Source: a virus
Direction: 5' to 3' (one strand)
IMG/VR virus record: IMGVR_UViG_3300017751_000150
Span: 1 to 28,710 of that record
DNA length: 28,710 nt
The notes below the pieces were generated by a model. The model was given only the letters and a program-made list of their open reading frames with translations, was not told where the DNA came from and searched no databases. Positions 1 to 4,918 of this stretch are shown here, in pieces. Position numbers and translations under genes: made by a program. Every line of letters begins with the position of its first letter. The stretch's first letter is position 1.

Positions 1-126
1 TGAATGACAAGTATGAATATGTTCATAGCTGTTATATCTAGAAACAATAACACGTTTGCTACCATTAGGTACACAAGTTAAGAACTCTGCTAAAGCACAG
101 CCTATACGACATGATAAATTTTTCAT
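1..126 (-). CDS. Partial small protein, running off the left edge
   Basis: A leftward reading frame opens at an ATG (126-124) and stays open for 42 codons to the window edge, so only the N-terminus is visible (MKNLSCRIGCALAEF...). I do not recognise it. The visible part has three cysteines in the first 18 residues (positions 6, 10 and 18) and a basic stretch after them, and ends in a His-rich segment. There is no obvious Shine-Dalgarno; the upstream 20 bases are A/T rich, as for the other genes here. It is the last visible member of the leftward gene group. Coding status is likely but not proven because the 3' end is missing. Confidence 0.5.
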   Translation of the reverse strand, partial: MKNLSCRIGCALAEFLTCVPNGSKRVIVSRYNSYEHIHTCHS

Positions 127-167
127 AGGTTTATTTTAAAAGAATAATTAATTAGAAGACTTTGTGT

Positions 168-190
168 GTACCCACTTAATGGCAGGGTAC
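168..190 (-). other. Intergenic inverted repeat (GTACCC/GGGTAC)
   Basis: A six-base perfect inverted repeat GTACCC...GGGTAC with an 11-base loop lies just after the stop of the 62-aa gene, reading leftward. The bases after it are not a clear U tract, so it may stabilise an mRNA end rather than terminate. Confidence 0.35.
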
Positions 191-207
191 TACTCCATAT
201 CTTTAGT

Positions 208-396
208 TTAATCTTCAACTACAGTAGTAGTAATGAAGAAATTAACATCTAATCCGTCCCATTTTTGTTTTCCTTTTTCAGATGCAATTTTATTTACAGC
301 TCCCTCCATTGTTTTATGGTAAGAAAGTATGTCAGAACCATCATCATGATATTCCGTCATCATGATAAATTGCGTATGAACAATGTATAGTTTCAT
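208..396 (-). CDS. Small acidic hypothetical protein (62 aa)
   Basis: I do not recognise this 62-residue protein. The reading frame extends further upstream, but there it crosses the tRNA gene and starts at a TTG, so I choose the ATG at 396, which lies 33 bases past the tRNA 3' end. The product starts MKLYIVHTQFIM and has a mixed pattern compatible with a small alpha/beta domain: hydrophobic strand, D/E/H-rich loop (MTEYHDDGSD), a helix with SEKGKQKW, and a final strand FFITTTVVED. No membrane segment or signal peptide. It sits directly downstream of tRNA-Arg and may share its transcript. Confidence 0.6.
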   Translation of the reverse strand: MKLYIVHTQFIMMTEYHDDGSDILSYHKTMEGAVNKIASEKGKQKWDGLDVNFFITTTVVED

Positions 397-428
397 GTCC
401 TTTATGTTTTTAATGTTAATTAAATTAG

Positions 429-502
429 TGACTCTGACAAGATTCGAACTTGTAACCTCCTGATTCGTAGTCAGGTGCGCTATCCAATTGCGCCACAGAG
501 CC
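429..502 (-). tRNA. tRNA-Arg (anticodon ACG)
   Basis: On the minus strand a full cloverleaf can be read: seven-pair acceptor stem GGCTCTG/CAGAGTC (one G-T pair), D arm GCGC...GCGC with a GG in the loop, anticodon arm CCTGA-CTACGAA-TCAGG giving anticodon ACG, and a T arm ACAAG-TTCGAAT-CTTGT. The discriminator is A and the CCA end is not encoded. Anticodon ACG (read as ICG after deamination) decodes CGU, CGC and CGA. The late genes use CGT and CGA alongside many AGA codons, so the tRNA could supplement CGN decoding. It is the only complete tRNA I see in the window. Confidence 0.95.
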
Positions 503-679
503 ATAAAATTACCCAGTACAACAATAATAAGTGCTATCAACTTAATGTTATGCATATCCTCATCGAAATACTTAACAATCAATTAAGCTCTGTTGCACTA
601 GGTAAAATGACTAAACACTTCATAACCTTTGTCAAAGGGTTACTCACTGCTGATTAAGCAATAGTGTTATGGTAAATTA

Positions 680-829
680 TTAAGTTGTTTCTTCAGGTAA
701 CATAGGTGCTAACATACATCCCCAAAAACAATAACAAAGTATAAAGCCCATTAACTCTCCACCTCCACACAATGCTGTGAAGGTTCCAAGTAATAGGGTA
801 GACCATAGGTAATAGATAATAGATTTCAT
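680..829 (-). CDS. Small hydrophobic membrane protein (49 aa)
   Basis: This short gene starts at ATG 829-827 and ends at TAA 682-680. It overlaps the stop of the upstream 79-aa gene by four bases (ATGA), a translational coupling that supports both. The 49-residue product (MKSIIYYLWSTLLLGTFTAL, then CGGGELMGF...) is almost wholly hydrophobic, with one or two predicted membrane segments separated by a Gly-rich turn (CGGGE), several cysteines and aromatic residues, and a short acidic tail (PEETT). No family recognised. A membrane role, such as effects on host permeability or superinfection, is only a guess based on size and hydrophobicity. Confidence 0.6.
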   Translation of the reverse strand: MKSIIYYLWSTLLLGTFTALCGGGELMGFILCYCFWGCMLAPMLPEETT

Positions 830-1065
830 GATTTATAATTTTCTTTAATAGAATATTTAATCTCTTTGCAGAACTCTAGTACCACTATTAGCGCTACAAG
901 CATGCCCGTCATAAACATAAACGAATCAGACACATAATTACTAGGTGTTGATTCATAGATCATTGTATACTGTATTAATAGTATAAATGCTAAGCATAAT
1001 CCTTGAACTACTCTGATACCTGTGATATCTCTTTTTCTATTTACTTCTTCAATATTTTTATTCAT
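826..1065 (-). CDS. Two-pass membrane protein (79 aa)
   Basis: Start ATG at 1065. The protein has a charged N-terminus (NKNIEEVNRKRD), a first hydrophobic segment around residues 18-39 (VVQGLCLAFILLIQYTMIY), a short polar loop (ESTPSNYVSD), a second segment around residues 48-64 (SFMFMTGMLVALIVVLE), and a basic C-terminus ending KENYKS. This is a helical-hairpin topology with both ends probably cytoplasmic. Its stop overlaps the start of the 49-aa membrane protein (ATGA), and it follows the 59-aa lipoprotein gene by 31 bases, so three envelope-directed small proteins form one leftward unit. Function unknown; holin-like or superinfection-exclusion roles are possible but not shown. Confidence 0.7.
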   Translation of the reverse strand: MNKNIEEVNRKRDITGIRVVQGLCLAFILLIQYTMIYESTPSNYVSDSFMFMTGMLVALIVVLEFCKEIKYSIKENYKS

Positions 1066-1096
1066 GATTGTATATGTATATATTAATAATTTCTTT

Positions 1097-1276
1097 TTAC
1101 CACGCTGCTATGCAATCTGGAGTTTTACTTTCCTTAGTTATCTTACCATGCTTTACTTGGTAATGACTTCTAGATGTTGCACAACTAGATAGTGACGTTA
1201 TTACAAACATTACTGCTGCTATTGCTATCAGTAATATTCTTGGTTCTCTTAGAATAGCTTTCTTTATTTTCTGCAT
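1097..1276 (-). CDS. Small lipoprotein (59 aa)
   Basis: Start ATG 1276, stop TAA 1099-1097. The N-terminus is basic (MQKIKKAILREPR), followed by a hydrophobic stretch (ILLIAIAAVMFVITSL) and a lipobox-like LSSC with the lipidated cysteine expected at residue 32. The mature part is only 28 residues (CATSRSHYQVKHGK..., ending CIAAW). No acidic residues follow the cysteine, so the Bacteroidota surface-export signal is absent and a periplasm-facing anchor is more likely. Its size and lipobox resemble an outer spanin (Rz1-like), but no paired inner spanin is evident; it could instead be a host-modifying lipoprotein. It is first in a unit with two membrane proteins. Confidence 0.65.
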   Translation of the reverse strand: MQKIKKAILREPRILLIAIAAVMFVITSLSSCATSRSHYQVKHGKITKESKTPDCIAAW

Positions 1277-1310
1277 TTGTATATTATTTAGGTAATGATT
1301 TGATTATTTG

Positions 1311-1438
1311 TACTCTCACAAGGTTGCAACCCTTGATAACACATAGAAGTCTATCCAGACTCGCTTTCTGTTACTTACATAGGAAGTCAGCCACTGATAG
1401 TTTCGCTACTAGTTCACACCTGCAATTGGATGAGAGTA
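1311..1438 (-). ncRNA. Candidate structured RNA, closed by an 8-bp helix
   Basis: The 198 bases between two genes hold a 128-base segment whose ends pair perfectly over eight bases (TACTCTCA/TGAGAGTA). Directly inside the 3' side (minus strand) is a hairpin CAAGG-GTTGCAA-CCTTG, placed as a tRNA T arm would be relative to an acceptor stem, although the loop does not match the T-loop consensus. Another hairpin AGTCT-GGAT-AGACT lies next to it, and TAGT/ACTA pair near the 5' side. No open frame explains the segment. It may be a phage small RNA, a decayed tRNA-like element, or the leader of the lipoprotein unit. Orientation is assumed from the flanking genes. Confidence 0.35.
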
Positions 1439-1445
1439 TATAAAT

Positions 1446-1469
1446 GAGAGGACTTGAAGGTGTCCTCTC
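1446..1469 (-). terminator. 8-bp hairpin after the 75-aa gene
   Basis: GAGAGGAC and GTCCTCTC form a perfect eight-base stem with an eight-base loop, five bases past the stop codon of the 75-aa gene. The following minus-strand bases (ATTTATATA) are A/T rich but not a strong U run, so it may be a weak terminator or an mRNA-stabilising hairpin. The loop closely matches that of the hairpin at 1722-1745. Confidence 0.5.
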
Positions 1470-1474
1470 TTGAC

Positions 1475-1702
1475 CTAGCACTCCGCCAGTAGCTTTTGCA
1501 ACTGAGTCCGCCTAGCACACTTAAATGCTACACAACCATCATAAGGAGTGGTTATGCGATAGTACACTCTAGTACTAGGCGACGGAAGTCTTGCAATAAA
1601 GTCATCTAATGACCCTACTGTTTTCAAGCCATAATGCTCAGCTATCTTAACTAAGACAGGATTAAGCTTGTTGACTTGGGTATTGATATGTAATCTACGC
1701 AT
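1475..1702 (-). CDS. Hypothetical basic protein (75 aa)
   Basis: Start ATG 1702, stop TAG 1477-1475. The product (MRRLHINTQVNKLNPVLVKI...) is basic, with no membrane segment or signal peptide. The first half looks helical (LNPVLVKIAEHYGL), followed by SLDDFIARLPSPS, a strand-rich section (RVYYRITTPYDG), and a final VAFKCARRTQLQKLLAEC with two cysteines. I recognise no family. It is bracketed by two hairpins with the same stem length and nearly the same loop (1446-1469 and 1722-1745), which suggests it is a separate expression unit. Base composition is richer in G+C than the A/T-rich genes around it. Confidence 0.6.
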   Translation of the reverse strand: MRRLHINTQVNKLNPVLVKIAEHYGLKTVGSLDDFIARLPSPSTRVYYRITTPYDGCVAFKCARRTQLQKLLAEC

Positions 1703-1721
1703 GTTAATGAGTTGAAAGAAT

Positions 1722-1745
1722 GGGAGAGCTTACAGGTGCTCTTCC
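1722..1745 (-). terminator. 8-bp hairpin upstream of the 75-aa gene
   Basis: GGGAGAGC pairs with GCTCTTCC (one G-T pair) around an eight-base loop. On the minus strand the loop reads ACCTGTAA; the partner hairpin at 1446-1469 has ACCTTCAA. The bases that follow (ATTCTTTC) are U rich. It ends 19 bases before the start codon, so it could terminate an upstream RNA or regulate the 75-aa gene. Confidence 0.4.
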
Positions 1746-1903
1746 TTAACCTAAACGTTTATACTCTGTCATAAGAGTGCATGACTTATGCGTTTGGATT
1801 AACGCACCAGTCCTGAATGGTAAACATACCATGCTCAGAGATGATGTAATTTTTCACTTTAAAAGAAAATAAAAGAACAAATGCCTGTTGTTGGTCATAG
1901 GCA
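1746..1903 (-). ncRNA. Inverted-repeat-rich leader or small RNA
   Basis: This gene-free stretch holds several inverted repeats: CTAAACG/CGTTTGG (1751-1757 with 1791-1797) enclosing ACTCT-GTCATA-AGAGT (1763-1778) or, alternatively, CATAAG/CTTATG; then a perfect ATGGTA-AACA-TACCAT hairpin (1817-1832); then TGCCT...AGGCA (1882-1903), followed on the minus strand by a U-rich run. The nested stem resembles a three-way junction. It lies between the terminator of the 148-aa gene and the start of the 75-aa gene, so it would be the latter's leader or an independent RNA. No riboswitch class recognised. Confidence 0.35.
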
Positions 1904-1949
1904 GAAAATACCATACAGATATATCTTATCTGATGAGAGTGAACACAAA

Positions 1950-1969
1950 ACCCACCCCGAAGGGTAGGT
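1950..1969 (-). terminator. Intrinsic terminator with UUCG loop
   Basis: On the minus strand ACCTACCC and GGGTGGGT pair over eight bases around a UUCG tetraloop, followed by UUUUGUGUU. It lies 14 bases past the stop of the 148-aa gene, as expected for a rho-independent terminator. Confidence 0.8.
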
Positions 1970-1983
1970 AAGTGCTTAGCAGC

Positions 1984-2430
1984 TTAGACAGCTAGCATAA
2001 GCGTGCCAGAGGACTTGTGCTGTCCTACGAATGCCTTAGCTAGCAGTGGTAAGCATAGACGAAGAGCCTCTTGAGCACCGTTTGGCTGAGACCTGAAGTC
2101 CGTGTCTCCGCAAAGGCTAAGCATACGTTCGCTTAGACTAGAGCTAACAGTAATATTGTTCTGTACTGTTTCAGAGCCTCTTGTCCACTCGAACCAGATA
2201 GAAACACGACCGTTCTCTGACTGACGAACAGTACCTCCGTTAGCAACAGAGTCTAGACCGAGAGAAGAGACGAAGTCTCCTTTCTCACGTAGCTTGTGAA
2301 GAAAGTCAAGAACAGGAAGCTTGTTCTTAAAGTACTCGCCAGATGATAAAGTTTCAACCTTTTTCGCTCCGTTGTCGAAGTCATTGAATAAAGAGTTAAA
2401 AGCACGTGTAGATGTTGCAGAATTTTGCAT
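1984..2430 (-). CDS. Hypothetical protein (148 aa)
   Basis: Start ATG 2430 (MQNSATSTRAFNSLFNDF...), stop TAA at 1984-1986. No signal peptide or membrane segment. A Ser/Thr/Asn-rich N-terminus leads to a probable helix (YFKNKLPVLDFLHKLREKG), a strand-rich middle (RVSIWFEWTRGSETVQNNITVSS is amphipathic beta), and a helical C-terminus (AQEALRLCLPLLAKAFVG). No family recognised. It is monocistronic: a structured 5' region (2458-2581) precedes it and a strong terminator (1950-1969) follows. Codon use and G+C are higher than in neighbouring genes (CGT, GAG, CTT common), hinting at strong expression or separate origin. The upstream 25 bases are A/T rich with no Shine-Dalgarno. Confidence 0.7.
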   Translation of the reverse strand: MQNSATSTRAFNSLFNDFDNGAKKVETLSSGEYFKNKLPVLDFLHKLREKGDFVSSLGLDSVANGGTVRQSENGRVSIWFEWTRGSETVQNNITVSSSLSERMLSLCGDTDFRSQPNGAQEALRLCLPLLAKAFVGQHKSSGTLMLAV

Positions 2431-2457
2431 AGTATTGAAATTATAAATTAAATTGAA

Positions 2458-2581
2458 ATCCCCTCAAAATTTACGAACAGTCGGTGGGGGATAGAACCCG
2501 ACTGCCCAAGATATTGCCGGGGTAACTTAAGGTAGTAACAGCTGTCTCTTCCACAAGAGTTTTAACTCCAGATGGGGGGAT
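2458..2581 (-). ncRNA. G+C-rich structured non-coding segment
   Basis: The segment is closed by ATCCCC/GGGGAT and contains a seven-base hairpin CAGTCGG...CCGACTG (2478-2504) whose loop, on the minus strand, includes GGGTTCTATCCC, close to a tRNA T arm. Further 5' on the minus strand are GAGTT/AACTC and CTCTT-GTGG-AAGAG, the latter resembling a D arm. I could not complete a cloverleaf: no anticodon stem and no acceptor pair fit. It may be a decayed or intron-bearing tRNA, or the leader of the 148-aa gene. It is clearly more G+C rich than the surrounding intergenic DNA. Confidence 0.4.
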
Positions 2582-2583
2582 AC

Positions 2584-2612
2584 AAAAAACCCCCACGGAT
2601 TAGGAGGGGGTT
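2584..2612 (-). terminator. Intrinsic terminator of the 184-aa lipoprotein gene
   Basis: On the minus strand AACCCCC...GGGGGTT forms a seven-base stem followed directly by six U residues (2589-2584). It lies 26 bases past the lipoprotein gene's stop codon. Confidence 0.85.
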
Positions 2613-2637
2613 ACAAAAGAAAACGTATTAATATGTT

Positions 2638-3192
2638 CTAGTAAGAAGGAGGGTTAGAATTATTTATAAAGTGGTAGACTATTTCGTTACCTCCTGCACT
2701 TAATGGGATCATAATAGTAAAAGACTTATGTGGTTCTGGGCTAGATGAGACTCCTGCTTCCTCATCCCATTTTGTACTATTGGCGTCAATGAATCCTACA
2801 TTAGGACTGTAGCAGATTGTCCCATGGCTATTCCAAAAGCTTTTATATATCGTATCTAAGTCTATGAAGTAGTTCTGACCAAATGCAGATAGGTAGTTAT
2901 TATAGTCTGATATTGTCAGTGTATCTCTAAAGCCGTCGGTAAAGCTAGTAGTATCTTGACCTAGATTACTCAGAACTTTGTTCAGTATGTTAGTATTACA
3001 GAAGTACTCTACACTAGCTACTTGATACCCTTCGATATGCTCAATCTTATGAATACTGTAGTTAGTGCCCCATAGGTCTGCCAAGCTTTCTGTTTCTTGT
3101 GAGCGCCTGATAAATTCATTTGGTTCTAAATTTATCTTTGTGCAGCTAATTGCTAATAGTATAACGAGTGATAATAGGGTAGATTTTTTCAT
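2638..3192 (-). CDS. Lipoprotein (184 aa) in its own transcription unit
   Basis: Start ATG 3192. The N-terminus has a basic start (MKKS), a hydrophobic core (TLLSLVILLAIS) and a lipobox AISC, so Cys17 should be lipidated. The mature protein of 168 residues is acidic and Ser/Asn-rich, with a beta-type pattern (YQVASVEYF, FTIMIPLSAGGNEIVYHF) and two further cysteines. There is no acidic run after Cys17, so surface export is not predicted. No family recognised. It has its own Bacteroidota-type promoter (3288-3318) and a strong terminator (2584-2612), a moron-like layout. A role at the host envelope, such as superinfection exclusion, is an inference from localisation and context only. Confidence 0.8.
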   Translation of the reverse strand: MKKSTLLSLVILLAISCTKINLEPNEFIRRSQETESLADLWGTNYSIHKIEHIEGYQVASVEYFCNTNILNKVLSNLGQDTTSFTDGFRDTLTISDYNNYLSAFGQNYFIDLDTIYKSFWNSHGTICYSPNVGFIDANSTKWDEEAGVSSSPEPHKSFTIMIPLSAGGNEIVYHFINNSNPPSY

Positions 3193-3287
3193 CTTGTTTA
3201 TATGCTAAAAAAAGAAAGTAACAAAGAAAAAAAGCAGGTAGAAGAAGATTTTGATTAGCTACGAATATTTAACGTAACAGAATAGCG

Positions 3288-3318
3288 CAAAGCTACGAAA
3301 TTATTTCTGGAAAGTCAA
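3288..3318 (-). promoter_or_regulatory. Bacteroidota-type promoter for the lipoprotein gene
   Basis: On the minus strand TTG (3318-3316) is followed after 20 bases by TAGCTTTG (3295-3288). This matches the known Bacteroidota primary sigma consensus TTG-N19-21-TAnnTTTG. Transcription would start near 3282, leaving a leader of about 90 bases before the ATG at 3192. Confidence 0.65.
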
Positions 3319-3320
3319 GT

Positions 3321-3542
3321 CTACACATCCTCACCTACTACTGTTAACTTATCTTCGTCTATAATTAAAGTTTTCCATAAGTCTAAATCTAAACCCTTAA
3401 TCTCATCAAGGATCTCCTGCCATCTTGCATTAGCAGCCTCTTTAGTTTTTAAGTCTTTTCTACTGCTTGTACCTAGGTTAGCCCATATACCTGCGTTCTC
3501 TGCTAGTAATTCGTTTACTTTGTCTGTGTATCTTAATGCCAT
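3321..3542 (-). CDS. Hypothetical helical protein (73 aa)
   Basis: Start ATG 3542, stop TAG at 3321-3323. The 73-residue product is largely helical and acidic: YTDKVNELLAENAGIWANLG, then a Lys/Ala-rich helix (KTKEAANARWQEILDEIKGL) and a short C-terminal strand (KTLIIDEDKLTVVGEDV). No membrane segment, no recognised family. It follows a hairpin/terminator (3558-3590) and its stop codon lies directly next to the -33 element of the promoter at 3288-3318. Small soluble phage proteins of this kind often bind host proteins, but nothing here identifies a partner. Confidence 0.65.
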   Translation of the reverse strand: MALRYTDKVNELLAENAGIWANLGTSSRKDLKTKEAANARWQEILDEIKGLDLDLWKTLIIDEDKLTVVGEDV

Positions 3543-3557
3543 AGTTATAAAAATTTT

Positions 3558-3590
3558 AAAAAAAACTAGGGACAGTCTCCCAGCCCTAGT
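3558..3590 (-). terminator. Intrinsic terminator after the 87-aa gene
   Basis: On the minus strand ACTAGGG and CCCTAGT pair over seven bases around a 12-base loop, followed by eight U residues. It lies 20 bases past the stop of the 87-aa gene and 16 bases before the next start codon. Confidence 0.75.
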
Positions 3591-3609
3591 AATAGATAGT
3601 ACCTCCTTT

Positions 3610-3873
3610 TTAATTATTACTGTGTAATCGTCTAATGATGTCTCCTAAGTAATGCTCGTCTAGAAGCTCTTGAATTTTATCTCTCATGTCCGAGCTAGTA
3701 GCTCCATGCAGATCTTGTTCGTCAAGTTTCTTAGTCCATTCAATAAACTCTGCAATAACAAGTACAAAGTGCGGACCATGTACGCTACATAGATATTCAA
3801 ATTCTTCTTCTGGTAAAGGAAAAACAATTAAACCTCTAGTTTCTTCTTCTATAGGGTGTCTCATTTCTGACAT
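3610..3873 (-). CDS. Hypothetical acidic protein (87 aa)
   Basis: I take the ATG at 3873 as start; the frame continues two codons to a TTG, but ATG fits the other genes better. The product starts MSEMRHPIEEETRGLIV and is acidic, with a segment PLPEEEFEYLCSVHGPHFVLVIAEFIEWTK- that looks like two helices with one hydrophobic face, then KLDEQDLHGATSSDMRDKIQELLDEHYLGDIIRRL, again helical. No signal peptide; the hydrophobic segment is too short and interrupted for a clear membrane span. No family recognised. A TATATTTG lies only three bases before the ATG, too close to be an ordinary promoter. It lies 51 bases after the exonuclease gene. Confidence 0.65.
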   Translation of the reverse strand: MSEMRHPIEEETRGLIVFPLPEEEFEYLCSVHGPHFVLVIAEFIEWTKKLDEQDLHGATSSDMRDKIQELLDEHYLGDIIRRLHSNN

Positions 3874-3924
3874 ATTCAAATATACGATTTATACAAAGAG
3901 GTTGATAATATAATCAAGTAAAAA

Positions 3925-4683
3925 CTATTGTTGATTTCTAATTTTATACTCTAGAAACTTGCTATATTGTTTAGTTGTAACCCTGTAGCAGCGATTGCAA
4001 GACTTACATTTCATTTTTTGACTTTCAGTTCCTGCTCTAGTAACATCAGTACCATTACGTACAATGTGTTTACTACCACAATTTGGACAACTCCATTTAG
4101 GCCCTCCATTAGATACACCTACATGAGTCTTGAGAGGTACAATACCAATAATCTTTTTATAGATCTTTTGTAGTAAGACAACGTCCTGTTCGCAATAAGC
4201 AATCATTTCGTCCATACGACTAGCGTCTCCAAAGACAATGTTCTGCCAGAGACTACCGTCTACCTGTATCTTTTCTCCTAAATTAAAGTACTGTCCAATA
4301 TCTGTTAATCTGTTAGAAGGTAATTTTAAATTAGAACGGACTGACTTTAATGTGTCTAATGTTCTCCAGCGGGGTACATTGTTGATACCATGATAAAGGG
4401 CTCTTGTTCTGACCCAGGGTACATCGAAACGATCTCCATTATGTCCTACAATTTCATCAGCCTTATTCATAATTTTAACAAATTCTTTAATCAGCTTCTT
4501 GTCTTCTTTCTCAGGTCCCCAATCTAAAGTATGAACTTCTTTTTTGTCTTCCCATTTATATGACACGCAAATAATTTTTGCATCTTCTATAACATTATTG
4601 TAACTTAGTCGAGTTTTCCATCCAGGGCGCCAAAACCAACCTACGCATGGACTAGTTTCAATGTCAAAGAATAATCTTTTCAT
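3925..4683 (-). CDS. DEDDy 3'-5' exonuclease with C-terminal zinc ribbon
   Basis: This 252-residue protein has the RNase H-like DnaQ/PolB-type exonuclease fold. Exo I is FDIETSP with Asp7 and Glu9; Exo II is GHNGDRFDVPW (residues 80-90) with Asp84 or, more likely by alignment, Asp87; Exo III is YCEQD with Tyr163 and Asp167, giving the DEDDy set that binds two metal ions. After residue 195 comes a zinc ribbon: Cys199/Cys202 (CPNC) and Cys226/Cys229 (CKSC), like the ribbons of transposase and helicase accessory domains. It probably degrades or proofreads DNA during phage replication or degrades host DNA. It is the first leftward gene at the divergent boundary. The exonuclease call is firm; the substrate is not known. 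Confidence 0.88.
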   Translation of the reverse strand: MKRLFFDIETSPCVGWFWRPGWKTRLSYNNVIEDAKIICVSYKWEDKKEVHTLDWGPEKEDKKLIKEFVKIMNKADEIVGHNGDRFDVPWVRTRALYHGINNVPRWRTLDTLKSVRSNLKLPSNRLTDIGQYFNLGEKIQVDGSLWQNIVFGDASRMDEMIAYCEQDVVLLQKIYKKIIGIVPLKTHVGVSNGGPKWSCPNCGSKHIVRNGTDVTRAGTESQKMKCKSCNRCYRVTTKQYSKFLEYKIRNQQ

Positions 4684-4862
4684 AATAAAATATTTTAGTT
4701 TAAATTAAGTGTGTTAACAGTAGTAGAACCAGAAGGAGAAGAAATAGTTAGGATTATATCTGATGATCTTCTTAGTATTATTTTGTTATCCGATGAGGTA
4801 CAATGTTGTTTAGAATGGATATCAAGCATTAACACAAATCTAGGGATAAATTTTCACACATC

Positions 4863-4894
4863 TTGTTATGTAAGTCAATCTTTTTATATATTTG
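4863..4894 (+). promoter_or_regulatory. Bacteroidota-type promoter for the packaging/virion genes
   Basis: TTG (4863-4865) is followed after 21 bases by TATATTTG (4887-4894), matching TTG-N19-21-TAnnTTTG. The first ATG of the rightward region lies 24 bases beyond it (4919). This sits in the only divergent intergenic region of the window, which supports it as a main rightward promoter. Confidence 0.6.
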
Positions 4895-4918
4895 CTCTTG
4901 AAAAGTCACAAGAGAGCA

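Noticed and set aside
397-582. Upstream extension of the 62-aa gene's frame to a TTG start
   Set aside because: The frame runs through tRNA-Arg; translation of a tRNA gene gives the typical spurious peptide. The first ATG after the tRNA is the better start.
475-657. Rightward 60-aa frame
   Set aside because: It overlaps the tRNA and reads against the local gene direction, with no supporting context.
1390-1430. Hammerhead-like CGAAAC near a pairing stem in the 1311-1438 segment
   Set aside because: The second conserved core (CTGATGA type) is missing, so a ribozyme cannot be supported.
3874-3879. TTG start for the gene at 3610-3873
   Set aside because: An ATG lies two codons downstream and all neighbouring genes use ATG.
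3686-4173. Rightward frames opposite the exonuclease and the 87-aa gene
   Set aside because: Ser/Cys/Thr-rich translations of antisense strands, with no domain and no spacing typical of the region.
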